This document shows positions 26,926 to 35,561 of a DNA stretch of 64,000 nucleotides, piece after piece. Within the stretch, counting starts at the first letter, position 1. Each line of letters begins with the position of its first letter. Source of the DNA: Sphingobacteriaceae bacterium GW460-11-11-14-LB5 (GTDB lineage Bacteria; Bacteroidota; Bacteroidia; Sphingobacteriales; Sphingobacteriaceae); NCBI GenBank assembly GCA_002151545.1, contig CP021237.1:4960001-5024000 (forward strand), read 5' to 3'. The position numbers were made by a program, and so were the translations under genes. Below the pieces are notes generated by a model, which was not told the origin of the DNA, made no database searches, and worked only from the letters and a program-made list of their open reading frames with translations.

Positions 26926-27540
26926 ATGGAACTGATTGTAATTGCTAGGCCAAGCCTTTTTAAGGAAGAATGTCATCTTGTAAACCAGCTTTTCGAAGCC
27001 GGTTTACAGGTGTTCCATTTGCGTAAGGAAAATGCCAGTGAAGCTGACTACAGGAGAATTATTGAAGGGATTTTACCCGAATATCATCCCCGTATTGCTT
27101 TACACCATTTCCATACATTGGCCAGCGATTATAACATGAAAAGAATCCACCATACCGAAAGTTTCAGAAAAAGTCTTCAAATTGAAGAATTAGCCAAAAA
27201 CAAGGTATTCAGCACATCCATCCACCAGTTAATAGATCTCGATCAGATCGCGTCATACCATTACAGCTTTTTTAGCCCGGTGTTCAACAGCTTTTCCAAA
27301 CCTGGTTATAAAGGAATTATCCCTCCGGGTTTTCGATTGAAGAAGACTGATACCCAGCCAAAAATAATCGCCCTTGGTGGCATTGGTTTAAACCAGATTG
27401 ATCAGGTAAAAGAAATGAATTTCGATGGCCTGGCCTTATTGGGCTGTATCTGGAACGATCCGGCACAAGCCTTAACCAATTTTAAAAAAGCACAGCAACA
27501 TTGCCTGGTGCACCCACAAAAACCTTTAAAAACATCATGA
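26926..27540 (+). CDS. ThiE/TenI-like protein, first paralogue
   Basis: A 204-residue TIM-barrel protein of the thiamine phosphate synthase/TenI group. The start is the ATG at 26926, right after thiC; the frame's longer extension overlaps thiC and is rejected. Recognisable are GLQVFHLRKENASEADY, the SPVFNSFSKPGYKG loop and the phosphate-binding IIALGGIG. Compared with the second copy downstream it lacks the ADYIGLGPFRFTRTKEN segment of true ThiE and looks closer to TenI, which isomerises the thiazole phosphate tautomer. Its stop overlaps the thiE start (ATGA). Confidence 0.8.
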   Translation: MELIVIARPSLFKEECHLVNQLFEAGLQVFHLRKENASEADYRRIIEGILPEYHPRIALHHFHTLASDYNMKRIHHTESFRKSLQIEELAKNKVFSTSIHQLIDLDQIASYHYSFFSPVFNSFSKPGYKGIIPPGFRLKKTDTQPKIIALGGIGLNQIDQVKEMNFDGLALLGCIWNDPAQALTNFKKAQQHCLVHPQKPLKTS

Positions 27541-28175
27541 TCATTCAACCCTTACAATATATTTCGCAGGCACCCCGAACCGGCAACCACTTAGATGCCA
27601 TTGAAGCCGTACTTCAGGCTGGCGGAAAATGGATTCAGCTCCGCATTAAAAACCAGGCCGAAAGCGAAATACTGCCCTTTGCAAAAGCAGCACAAGCCCT
27701 GTGCGAAAAATATGGCGCCAAACTCATTATAAACGATTTTCCACACCTCGCTAAAGCCGTAGGCAGTTATGGCGTACACCTGGGTTTACAGGATATGCCC
27801 ATTGCCGAAGCCCGGAAAATCATCAACCCGACACAAATTATTGGTGGTACAGCCAATACCTTCGAACACATTTTACAACGGGTAGCCGAAGGTGCCGATT
27901 ACATTGGACTTGGCCCTTTCCGTTTTACCAGAACCAAAGAAAACCTGAGCCCCATCGTAGGGCTGGAAGGTTACCATAAATTAATGGAAAGAGTAAGAAA
28001 GGCCGGTATCAGCACCCCGATTATTGCCATAGGCGGTATCGAAGCCGAAGATATTCCTGCCATACTCGAAACCGGTATTTATGGTGTTGCGGTATCGGCA
28101 GCACTCACCAACCAAATCCAAACTTCGGCAGTATTAGCCGAAATTAACAGCAAATTCACCGTGCATTCGCTTTAA
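27537..28175 (+). CDS. thiE: Thiamine phosphate synthase
   Basis: Couples hydroxymethylpyrimidine diphosphate and thiazole phosphate to thiamine phosphate. The 212-residue barrel has GGKWIQLRIKN, KLIINDFPHLA, VHLGLQD, ADYIGLGPFRFTRTKENLSP and IIAIGGI, the expected order of ThiE motifs. The ATG at 27537 overlaps the preceding stop by the ATGA arrangement, implying coupled translation; an upstream ATG at 27501 lies inside the previous gene and is less likely. thiG follows after 10 nt. Confidence 0.92.
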   Translation: MIIQPLQYISQAPRTGNHLDAIEAVLQAGGKWIQLRIKNQAESEILPFAKAAQALCEKYGAKLIINDFPHLAKAVGSYGVHLGLQDMPIAEARKIINPTQIIGGTANTFEHILQRVAEGADYIGLGPFRFTRTKENLSPIVGLEGYHKLMERVRKAGISTPIIAIGGIEAEDIPAILETGIYGVAVSAALTNQIQTSAVLAEINSKFTVHSL

Positions 28176-28185
28176 AACAACAGCT

Positions 28186-28956
28186 ATGTTAACAATTGCA
28201 AATCAAACCTTTAGCTCGCGCCTCTTTACCGGAACAGGAAAATTTAGTTCGGCCAGGGAAATGGAAAGCGCATTAATTGCTTCGGCCTCTGAACTGATTA
28301 CCGTGGCCCTTAAACGTGTCGATTTAAAAGGCAAGGACGACGATATCCTGCAGCACCTTAAACATCCACATATTAATTTATTGCCCAATACTTCGGGTGT
28401 TCGTAATGCCAAAGAAGCTGTTTTTGCTGCACAGCTGGCACGCGAAGCCCTTGAGACCAACTGGATTAAGTTAGAAATCCACCCCGATCCTAAATACCTG
28501 ATGCCTGACCCGATCGAAACGCTAAAGGCAACAGAAGAACTGGTCAAACTCGGATTTGTGGTGTTGCCTTATATCCATGCCGACCCGGTTTTATGTAAAC
28601 GTTTAGAAGATGTAGGTACCGCAGCGGTGATGCCTTTAGGTTCGCCCATCGGCAGTAACAAAGGATTAAAAACCATCGATTTTTTAGAAATTATTATCAG
28701 CCAGAGCAGGGTTCCGGTTATTATCGATGCCGGTATAGGTGCACCATCTGACGCGGCCAAAGCCATGGAAATTGGTGCCGATGCCGTTTTGGTGAATACC
28801 GCAATTGCCATCGCCAAAAACCCAACTGATATGGCCACTGCCTTTAAACTGGCTGTAGAAGCTGGCAGAATGGCCTTCGAATCTAAACTGGGTAGCCAGC
28901 AACATTACGCTGCAGCCAGCAGTCCACTAACCGCATTTCTTGATGAACAGTTTTAA
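28186..28956 (+). CDS. thiG: Thiazole synthase ThiG
   Basis: A 256-residue TIM barrel that assembles the thiazole from deoxyxylulose phosphate, dehydroglycine and ThiS-thiocarboxylate. The Schiff-base lysine region is ITVALKRVDL; other landmarks are LLPNTSGVRNAKEAV, WIKLEIHPDPKYLMPDP and VIIDAGIGAPSDAA, followed by GADAVLVNTAIA. Length and motifs are standard. Its last bases overlap the start of thiH. Confidence 0.97.
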   Translation: MLTIANQTFSSRLFTGTGKFSSAREMESALIASASELITVALKRVDLKGKDDDILQHLKHPHINLLPNTSGVRNAKEAVFAAQLAREALETNWIKLEIHPDPKYLMPDPIETLKATEELVKLGFVVLPYIHADPVLCKRLEDVGTAAVMPLGSPIGSNKGLKTIDFLEIIISQSRVPVIIDAGIGAPSDAAKAMEIGADAVLVNTAIAIAKNPTDMATAFKLAVEAGRMAFESKLGSQQHYAAASSPLTAFLDEQF

Positions 28957-30061
28957 CGAGGTATTCGAATCCTATAGCTGGGATGATACCAAAGCCAGCA
29001 TTTACGATAAAACAGCAGCCGACGTAGAAAGGGCGCTCGGCAGTAGCCAGCGCAGCCTCGAAGATTTTAAGGCATTGACTTCGCCTGCGGCTTTGCCTTA
29101 TCTCGAAGATATGGCACAGATAAGTCAGCGCTTAACCTTAGATCGTTTTGGCCGGGTAATCCAGATGTATATTCCGCTTTACCTTTCCAACGAGTGCAAC
29201 AACATTTGTACCTATTGTGGTTTCAGTTACGATAATAAAGTACGGCGGCGCACCCTTAACCCGATGGAAATTATGCAGGAAGTGGCCGTGATTAAAGGCA
29301 TGGGTTACGACCATGTTTTACTCGTTACCGGCGAGGCTAACCAAAGTGTGCATACCGATTATTTTAAAAAAGTATTAGACCTGATCAGTCCACATTTTGC
29401 CCATATATCGATGGAGGTACAGCCTTTGGATGTAGCAGATTATGAAACACTTATTCCGCACGGTTTAAATACGGTACTCGTTTACCAGGAAACCTATCAC
29501 CAGGACGATTACCGCAAACATCATCCTAAAGGCAAAAAAGCTAACTTTTTATACCGTTTGGAAACCCCCGACCGTTTAGGGCAGGCCGGTATCCATAAAA
29601 TGGGACTTGGTGTTTTAATCGGACTGGAAGACTGGCGAACAGATTCATTTTTTACGGCCCTGCATCTATCTTACCTCGAAAAACAGTATTGGCAAAGTAA
29701 ATTCAGCATCTCGTTCCCCAGGTTACGTCCCTTCAGCGGTGGTTTAGAACCTAAAGTGGTGATGAACGACAAAGAGCTGGTGCAGCTGATTTGTGCTTAT
29801 CGTTTATTTAACAGCGAAGTAGAATTGTCCATCTCTACCCGCGAAACCATGGCCTTCCGGAACCAGGTGATTAAGCTGGGTATTACCGCCATCAGTGCGG
29901 GTTCTAAAACCAATCCCGGTGGTTACCAAGTAGAACCACAATCCTTAGAACAGTTCGAAATATCTGACGAGCGCTCTGCACAGGAAATTGCTGCCATGAT
30001 CAGAAAACAGGGTTACGAACCGATCTGGAAAGATTGGGACAGGAGTTTAATTAGCAAATGA
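28943..30061 (+). CDS. thiH: 2-iminoacetate synthase ThiH
   Basis: A radical SAM enzyme of 372 residues that cleaves tyrosine to give dehydroglycine for ThiG. The cluster motif is NECNNICTYCGF (CX3CX2C), preceded by RVIQMYIPLYLS, and followed by the typical LVTGEANQSV and ISMEVQPLD. A TTG one codon upstream is possible, but the ATG at 28943, inside the end of thiG, is preferred. Use of ThiH rather than ThiO means the thiazole route depends on a tyrosine-cleaving, oxygen-sensitive enzyme. Confidence 0.96.
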   Translation: MNSFNEVFESYSWDDTKASIYDKTAADVERALGSSQRSLEDFKALTSPAALPYLEDMAQISQRLTLDRFGRVIQMYIPLYLSNECNNICTYCGFSYDNKVRRRTLNPMEIMQEVAVIKGMGYDHVLLVTGEANQSVHTDYFKKVLDLISPHFAHISMEVQPLDVADYETLIPHGLNTVLVYQETYHQDDYRKHHPKGKKANFLYRLETPDRLGQAGIHKMGLGVLIGLEDWRTDSFFTALHLSYLEKQYWQSKFSISFPRLRPFSGGLEPKVVMNDKELVQLICAYRLFNSEVELSISTRETMAFRNQVIKLGITAISAGSKTNPGGYQVEPQSLEQFEISDERSAQEIAAMIRKQGYEPIWKDWDRSLISK

Positions 30062-31098
30062 TGTTAGTAAAAGAAGAACTGAGCCGTTACAACCGGCAAA
30101 TGATCTTGCCTGAACTGGGTTTGGCAGGACAGGAAAAGCTAAAGGCCGCTAAGGTACTCGTCATTGGTGCGGGTGGTCTAGGCTGCCCCATTTTGCAATA
30201 CCTGGCAGCAGCGGGAGTGGGCGAAATCGGCATTATAGATGACGATGTAGTGGAACTGAGCAATCTGCACCGGCAAATCCTTTATAACCATACCGACATT
30301 GGTCAGCCGAAGGCAAAGGTAGCGGCTGAGAAACTGGCGGTGCTTAATCCAAATATTCGCCTTAAGGTTTATCATGAACGTTTTACCGCAGCAAGCGCCG
30401 CCAAGATCTGTCGGGATTACGATCTGATAATCGATTGTTCTGATAACTTTAGTACCCGCTATCTCGTAAACGATACCTGTGTGGCTTTAGGAAAAATACT
30501 CTTGTTCGGCTCTATTTTACAATTTGAAGGACAGGTAGCCGTATTTAACTACCAGGGTAGTGCAAACTATAGAGACCTCTATCCGACACCACCCACTGAA
30601 AACCTGAACTGCGCAGAAGGAGGGGTAATTGGTATTTTACCCGGCATAGTGGGTTTGTACATGGCCAACGAAGCCCTGAAATTAATTTGTGGTATTGGCG
30701 AAACCCTTTCCGGTAAACTCATGACCATTAATGCGTTGAACAATACCGTACTGGTATTTAAAATTGCAGCCGAAAAATCAGCTGATCCCGCAAAACCAGC
30801 AGCCACAAAAAACGATAAAGCTATACCAGAAATCAATAAAACCACCTTAAATAACTGGCTGGAAACCCAAGCCGATGATGTTTTTTTAATTGATGTACGC
30901 GAAAGTTACGAACATGAAGAGGACAATATTGGGGGCATCAACCTTCCCCTGTATGAACTAACGGAGTCGCTTGCCGCGATCCCAAAGAACAAAAACGTAG
31001 TTTTTTACTGCCAAACCGGGCAAAGAAGCAAAATGGCCGTGCAGTTATTGACTGGGCTTTACCAGGGAGAGGTGTATAGCTTAAAAAATGGGCAATAA
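30058..31098 (+). CDS. thiF: ThiS adenylyltransferase ThiF with C-terminal rhodanese domain
   Basis: An E1-like ATP-dependent adenylyltransferase of 346 residues that activates the ThiS C-terminus. Residues ~5-240 are the ThiF/MoeB domain: VLVIGAGGLGCPILQYL nucleotide loop, SNLHRQILY, IIDCSDNFSTRYLVND and NCAEGGVIGILPGI with the conserved Cys. The zinc-binding CxxC pairs usual in MoeB/ThiF are not visible. Residues ~255-346 form a rhodanese domain with VFLIDVRESYEHEEDN and the active loop VVFYCQTGQRS. The fusion resembles MOCS3/Uba4, where the rhodanese hands sulfur to the carrier. It overlaps the thiH stop by four bases and ends the operon. Confidence 0.93.
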   Translation: MMLVKEELSRYNRQMILPELGLAGQEKLKAAKVLVIGAGGLGCPILQYLAAAGVGEIGIIDDDVVELSNLHRQILYNHTDIGQPKAKVAAEKLAVLNPNIRLKVYHERFTAASAAKICRDYDLIIDCSDNFSTRYLVNDTCVALGKILLFGSILQFEGQVAVFNYQGSANYRDLYPTPPTENLNCAEGGVIGILPGIVGLYMANEALKLICGIGETLSGKLMTINALNNTVLVFKIAAEKSADPAKPAATKNDKAIPEINKTTLNNWLETQADDVFLIDVRESYEHEEDNIGGINLPLYELTESLAAIPKNKNVVFYCQTGQRSKMAVQLLTGLYQGEVYSLKNGQ

Positions 31099-31353
31099 CA
31101 CGCTAATCGCTCCACGCCAAACGCTTGACCATTTACATCTTCCATTTTTCTAACCGCAAAGGGCACAGAGAGAAAGGTGCAAAGCCAGGTGTATTTTTTT
31201 TTTATAGAAAGATCGTCATCTCGACCGAAGCCACGCGGAGTGCCTGCCCGTACAGGCGGGGAGAGATCTTTGGACTGCTGATTCCCGACTCAAAATCGGC
31301 TCAATCTTTGCTCCTTCCCAAACTTAATTTTAAAAAGACACCCTATTTAGATC

Positions 31354-31905
31354 ATGAACAAATTACCAGCCCTATCCCTAAAACCATTAGCTACTATTTT
31401 AATCCTGTTTACCCTTTTCTGCTCCGCCTGTTCCGAAACACCAGAACGTTTTTTCGATATTGCCATTCTCAATACCAACATGATTAACGATTTTGCCAGC
31501 GCCGACCTGGCCCGGCATATTAACGACGAAACCAAAGAATATCCTGATATCCCATCCAGTAAAAAGAAAGGCAACGAAGCCACCACCACCATCAATAATA
31601 AAATTTTATACCTGGAGCAATCGCTCGAAAAGGTAAAAAAGCTCTCCGCTTCCGGCGATGAAGAAAAAGAAATTAAAGCCCTTTCTCAGCAATTATACGA
31701 ACTGGTCATCCCCGTTTACAAAAACGAATACCTGGCTTACGCCAAACTCTGCGACAGCAAAGGCAGCCAAAGTGCTAAAGATGAAATCATCAACAGCATC
31801 GACCAGAAATATGGCGCCCGCTTTGAACAAAACTTTAATACCCTAATGGAAAAAGGCAAAGCCTATGCCCAACAAAACAACATCCAGGTAAACTGGGGAC
31901 AATAA
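31354..31905 (+). CDS. Putative lipoprotein of unknown function
   Basis: A 183-residue protein with a lipoprotein signal (LILFTLFCSACSETPERFF), the acylated cysteine being in CSAC. The mature part is charged and helical (YLEQSLEKVKKLSASGDEEK; NTLMEKGKAYAQQNN) without a recognised domain. It is separated from the thiamine operon by 255 bp of dispersed repeat words (GCCTGCCCGTACAGGCGGG at about 31242) and seems unrelated to it. Confidence 0.7.
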   Translation: MNKLPALSLKPLATILILFTLFCSACSETPERFFDIAILNTNMINDFASADLARHINDETKEYPDIPSSKKKGNEATTTINNKILYLEQSLEKVKKLSASGDEEKEIKALSQQLYELVIPVYKNEYLAYAKLCDSKGSQSAKDEIINSIDQKYGARFEQNFNTLMEKGKAYAQQNNIQVNWGQ

Positions 31906-31917
31906 AAATATAAGCGA

Positions 31918-31954
31918 TGGTTTAACCCAGGTGTGATCCATTTGGGTTAAACCA
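31918..31954. repeat. Hairpin after the lipoprotein gene
   Basis: TGGTTTAACCCA and TGGGTTAAACCA arms, 12 nt each and exactly complementary, around a 13-nt loop. No T-run follows; transcription end is possible but not clear. Confidence 0.6.
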
Positions 31955-32082
31955 CTAATAGCCGCTACATACCCCTTATCGGGCAATAATAAGTTAAACT
32001 TATTGTTCGGCTATTGCGCCTGGACCAAAAACGACAACAAGATTGCGTACATTCGCAGCGCAGAAATTACAAGAATATATTG

Positions 32083-32595
32083 ATGAAGTGTCTAAGCAGA
32101 TGGATTTTACTCCTCTCGTTATTATTGATAAGCAGTAGCCATGAAGCTGCACAACAAATCGTTTTAAAAACCTTTACCGCCAAAGTCATCCGCATCATGG
32201 ATGGCGACACCATGGAGGTCTTATACCACAACCAGCCCATCAAAATCCGTTTGGCGCATATCGATTGCCCTGAAAAACGTGGATCACAACCTTTTGGTAA
32301 CAATGCTAAAAAAGCCTTATCCGATTTATGTTTCGGGCAAATGGTGAACGTACAAGGCCAAAAATACGACCGCTACAAAAGGTTAATTGCTGTGATTATC
32401 AACGCTAAAAAACAAGTGGTGAACCAGGAAATGATCAAGAAAGGTATGGCCTGGCATTATAAAAAATACTCGAATGATTTGCTTTATGCGCAGCTGGAAA
32501 TCACCGCCAGGAAAAATAAGGTAGGCTTATGGCAGGAAGCAGATGCCGTAGCGCCCTGGGCCTGGCGGGAAACAAAGCATGCTTTGACAAAATAG
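32083..32595 (+). CDS. Thermonuclease (SNase-like) family protein, secreted
   Basis: A 170-residue nuclease of the staphylococcal-nuclease fold. The start is placed at ATG 32083 because it gives a signal peptide (MKCLSRWILLLSLLLISSSH); the longer frame adds a basic extension ahead of it. Catalytic positions are visible: VIRIMDGDTM (Asp), IRLAHIDCPEKRG (Arg and Glu) and YDRYKRLIAVI (second Arg). It should cleave DNA or RNA outside the cytoplasm in a calcium-dependent manner, as the family does. It stands alone just before the restriction island. Confidence 0.9.
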   Translation: MKCLSRWILLLSLLLISSSHEAAQQIVLKTFTAKVIRIMDGDTMEVLYHNQPIKIRLAHIDCPEKRGSQPFGNNAKKALSDLCFGQMVNVQGQKYDRYKRLIAVIINAKKQVVNQEMIKKGMAWHYKKYSNDLLYAQLEITARKNKVGLWQEADAVAPWAWRETKHALTK

Positions 32596-32845
32596 AATAC
32601 AAACATAATCTACATATTAGTCAATCTCAATGCTGACTCTCTTGAAAGCCCAGTTTAAACCTACAAAATCAGGAAGAGATTATCATGATTATAATCACGC
32701 CAAAAACTTGATCTTGAAAATCTTTGGGATAAGATACAGATTGATTAGGCCAACGCAGTCTTCTGAATAAATTGAGATGCCATGATTTGCGAACATAGAA
32801 TAAACGCTCTTCAGAACTAAACTGCCTGTGGATTGTTTTTACCAT

Positions 32846-33349
32846 ATGGCTACCAAAAAATATCCGGAAGATAAAGATGTCATTAAAGTACCTCGCTTTG
32901 AAGAGGCCGCAGGTTTCTATACTACCATAGAGCGTAGTAAAAGAATGGCCAATATTAAAAGCAAAAATACTAAAGCAGAAGTGTTATTAAGAAAAGCACT
33001 ATGGGCAAAAGGGCTACGTTTTCGAATACACGTAAAAAATATGCCTGGCAAACCGGATATTGTGATCAATAAATATCGTTTGGCCATATTTGTTGATGGG
33101 AGTTTCTGGCATGGGTACAAATGGGAACAGAAAAAAGCAGAAATCAAAAGTAATATGGATTTTTGGATTCCAAAGATCGAAAGCAATATGCTAAGAGATG
33201 TTAAAAATAGTAAGGATCTGGAAGATGCTGGTTATACTGTTATGAGGTTTTGGGATCACCAGATTAAAAAAGAACTCAAAAAGTGTATTAATCAAATTTG
33301 TTTATATGTAGAAACTGCTAAAACAAGCTCAATTCCTTCACTTATGTAA
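32846..33349 (+). CDS. vsr: Very short patch repair endonuclease Vsr
   Basis: A 167-residue mismatch nicking endonuclease. Family landmarks are RSKRMANIKSKNTKAE, LRKALWAKGLRFR, PGKPDIVINKYRLAIFVDGSFWHG (catalytic Asp and the His/Trp cluster) and IESNMLRDVKNSKDLEDAGY. It nicks 5' of the T in T:G mismatches that arise when 5-methylcytosine deaminates, so it protects sites of a C5 methyltransferase. The nearby cytosine methyltransferase at 35.6-36.8 kb is the obvious partner. The ATG at 32846 is chosen over a GTG six codons upstream. Confidence 0.95.
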   Translation: MATKKYPEDKDVIKVPRFEEAAGFYTTIERSKRMANIKSKNTKAEVLLRKALWAKGLRFRIHVKNMPGKPDIVINKYRLAIFVDGSFWHGYKWEQKKAEIKSNMDFWIPKIESNMLRDVKNSKDLEDAGYTVMRFWDHQIKKELKKCINQICLYVETAKTSSIPSLM

Positions 33350-33399
33350 ATATTAAAAACTTAGGCATGATTACTACTTGCTACATAATTTTTGTCACT

Positions 33400-34044
33400 T
33401 TAAGGCCTATATATATAGGCACCATTTGGATGCAATGCTGTTTTTCTTAACCATATTATATTCATTTTATTCTCTTTCCTAATTTTTCTGATTCGTCTTG
33501 TCCAGTCGCGCAGCTGAGAAATAATATCTAGTTTGTAAGGCGGAATTTCAATATTTGGGTTAAGTTCAAAAAAAATTCTCAAACGTTTACCCGCGGATGG
33601 CTCAGCCATCAAAGTCTTCATCTGCCCACTGTTATAGTCACTAAAGAAATGTTTTTTTCCACGATTACAAAGGTCGCATAACGTCCAAAGATTATCTGGA
33701 TCGTTTGTACCACCCCAATCAACGGGAATTTTGTGATCTACCTGTAGGGTTATGCCATCCTTAATGGTTCTGCCACAACGTTGACAAGTCGAAAGGTCTC
33801 GATGTATAATCTGATAGCGGAGTTTTTCTGAAATAGTTACCCTAGATTTCTCACTTAATAACTGAATTGGGGAATCGAGACGATACCCCTTAGATAAGGT
33901 TTTAATATCCCAACCATCTTGCCTGAGCGTTCTAACTACCCTTTGCCAAGAGTGACTTTGAGCAACCTCCGCTAATTCATCCCGCGTCAGGGCTTTGCCC
34001 AAATGCTTAAGGAAATAAGAAATTAGGTTTGTTTTAACACTCAT
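33400..34044 (-). CDS. HNH endonuclease with N-terminal winged-helix-like region
   Basis: A 214-residue protein. Residues ~1-60 look like a DNA-binding helix-turn-helix (LGKALTRDELAEVAQSHSWQRVV). The HNH domain lies around 75-150, with a zinc-binding CQRCG, VDHKIPVDWGG (catalytic His), DNLWTLCDLCNRGKK (Asn and second Cys pair). The ATG at 34044 begins one base after the stop of the XRE regulator upstream on the same strand, implying a coupled controller-nuclease operon as in many type II restriction systems. Recognition site is unknown. A longer start at 34074 would overlap the regulator. Confidence 0.88.
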   Translation of the reverse strand: MSVKTNLISYFLKHLGKALTRDELAEVAQSHSWQRVVRTLRQDGWDIKTLSKGYRLDSPIQLLSEKSRVTISEKLRYQIIHRDLSTCQRCGRTIKDGITLQVDHKIPVDWGGTNDPDNLWTLCDLCNRGKKHFFSDYNSGQMKTLMAEPSAGKRLRIFFELNPNIEIPPYKLDIISQLRDWTRRIRKIRKENKMNIIWLRKTALHPNGAYIYRP

Positions 34045-34045
34045 A

Positions 34046-34255
34046 TTAATCGAAAAGACTTCCAGGGCTAACATTGAGCGCTATTGCAAGCTTCTGAATA
34101 ACAGTGATGGATACATTACGTTTTCCCTTTTCAATACCAGGCAAATAAGTTCTGTCAATGTTTGCTAAGTTTGCAAAAGCCTCTTGGGACAATCCTTTAG
34201 CTTCTCGTAAGGCTTTTATCTTATTTCCAAATTTGATTTTGATATCCACCTTCAA
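34046..34255 (-). CDS. XRE-family controller protein
   Basis: A 69-residue single-domain helix-turn-helix regulator. The Cro/C1 pattern is complete: IKALREAKGLSQEAFANLANIDRTY (helices 1-3) and the closing SITVIQKLAIALNVSPGSLF. The size and position directly before a nuclease gene are those of C-proteins that delay restriction until methylation is established. It is divergent from the HpaII-type gene, so the 197-bp intergenic region could hold operators for both. Confidence 0.9.
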   Translation of the reverse strand: MKVDIKIKFGNKIKALREAKGLSQEAFANLANIDRTYLPGIEKGKRNVSITVIQKLAIALNVSPGSLFD

Positions 34256-34452
34256 ATTTGTGGAAATGTAGACACGTGAACAACGGACTATTGTCTACTT
34301 TATATATTGCGGAGTAGATCGTTAAACCATCAACTGAATTCATAAAAATGATCTTAAGGGCCAAGATGAGTTAAACGGGATTTAGAATAGAAAAAACCAT
34401 AAATAAAGTATATTTTTAAACTTTAAAATAATATTTGTAGCCGATAAGCATA

Positions 34453-35529
34453 ATGAAAAAAGGAAATAAAGGTGAGTGGAGTGAATTATATGTTTTTTTT
34501 AAGGTTCTAGCAGATAAGCTCCTATTTCCTGGTGATGCAAATCTAAATATTAGGGCCGGTCACTTCTATCCCATTGTAGAAGTGCAAAGAAAAGAGGGTG
34601 GAGTAGACAAAACTTATACACTAACGCCAATGCATGTAATTGTCGATAAGAATGGACCATCACCAAAATTAGTGAAATATGCGGTATTTCAGGCAGAGGC
34701 AGCTAGCCTCCTGAACGCTATAAAGACTTCGAGCGCTACATTTTCTGTTCCAAGGGCAGAAAATTTTCTCAATTCGATCGGTGGTACTCAGATAAAAGCT
34801 GATTCAAGCCTAAAAGCAGATATTGTTATACAGGTACATGATTCGCGAACAAATCTTCAGCGAATTCTGGGATTTAGTATCAAATCTAAATTGGGCGGTG
34901 CATCTACTTTGCTTAATGCAGGTCACACTACAAATTTCGTTTTTAAGATAAATGGTCCGATCATGACTCCATCAGACATGAGAAGGATCAATGCAATCAC
35001 TACTCGAAATAAAATTAGGGATAGAGTAAATGAGATACTAACCCATGGATCAACATTGGAATATAAGGAATGTGAGAACCCAATCTTTAACAATAACCTG
35101 ATTATGGTGGACTCTTCTCTACCATCAATCCTCGCAAATGCCTTGAAACTTTTTAATGAAAAAGGCATATCATCATTGCCAGTTTTGACACAAGATTTAG
35201 AAACTGCTAATCCATTGGGTTTTGATCAAAGACACAACCACAAATTTTATGGAATGAAGATTAAACGGTTTCTTTCAGAGGTAGCTTTAGGAATGATGCC
35301 CAATAAAGTATGGAGTGGCCAGTATAATTCTACAGAAGGTTACATTATTGTTAAAAGTGATGGCGAGTTAGTATGTTACCATATCATTGAAAAGAATTTG
35401 TTCGAAGATTATTTGCTTGCCAATACAAAACTGGAGACTGCTAGTACCAGTAGACATGGGTTTGGGACTATCTACCAGATAGGTAGTGAGTACTTCATCA
35501 ATTTAAACCTCCAGATAAGGTTTGTCTAA
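34453..35529 (+). CDS. HpaII-family type II restriction endonuclease
   Basis: A 358-residue protein that I recognise as the HpaII restriction enzyme family; it opens with MKKGNKGEWSELYVFFK, and contains KADIVIQVHD and GFSIKSKLGGASTLLNAG, which supply the acidic/lysine (D...xxK) cluster expected of a PD-(D/E)XK nuclease. HpaII itself cuts CCGG; whether this one does is inferred. The gene is divergent from the XRE controller and convergent with the methyltransferase. No membrane segments are seen. Local base composition is AT-rich relative to the thiamine operon, consistent with acquisition. Confidence 0.88.
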   Translation: MKKGNKGEWSELYVFFKVLADKLLFPGDANLNIRAGHFYPIVEVQRKEGGVDKTYTLTPMHVIVDKNGPSPKLVKYAVFQAEAASLLNAIKTSSATFSVPRAENFLNSIGGTQIKADSSLKADIVIQVHDSRTNLQRILGFSIKSKLGGASTLLNAGHTTNFVFKINGPIMTPSDMRRINAITTRNKIRDRVNEILTHGSTLEYKECENPIFNNNLIMVDSSLPSILANALKLFNEKGISSLPVLTQDLETANPLGFDQRHNHKFYGMKIKRFLSEVALGMMPNKVWSGQYNSTEGYIIVKSDGELVCYHIIEKNLFEDYLLANTKLETASTSRHGFGTIYQIGSEYFINLNLQIRFV

Positions 35530-35561
35530 GTAGAACTTGGCCTTCGTATTAAAACCCAAAC

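Noticed and set aside
31125..31487. Plus-strand frame of 120 codons after thiF
   Set aside because: It crosses dispersed repeat words and overlaps the lipoprotein gene at 31354 in another frame; the lipoprotein has a clear signal peptide.
32680..32848. 58-codon minus-strand frame starting MVKTIHRQFSSEERLF, overlapping the vsr start
   Set aside because: Sequence looks partly protein-like, but it has no recognisable family, no promoter, and overlaps vsr; chance or a remnant cannot be separated.
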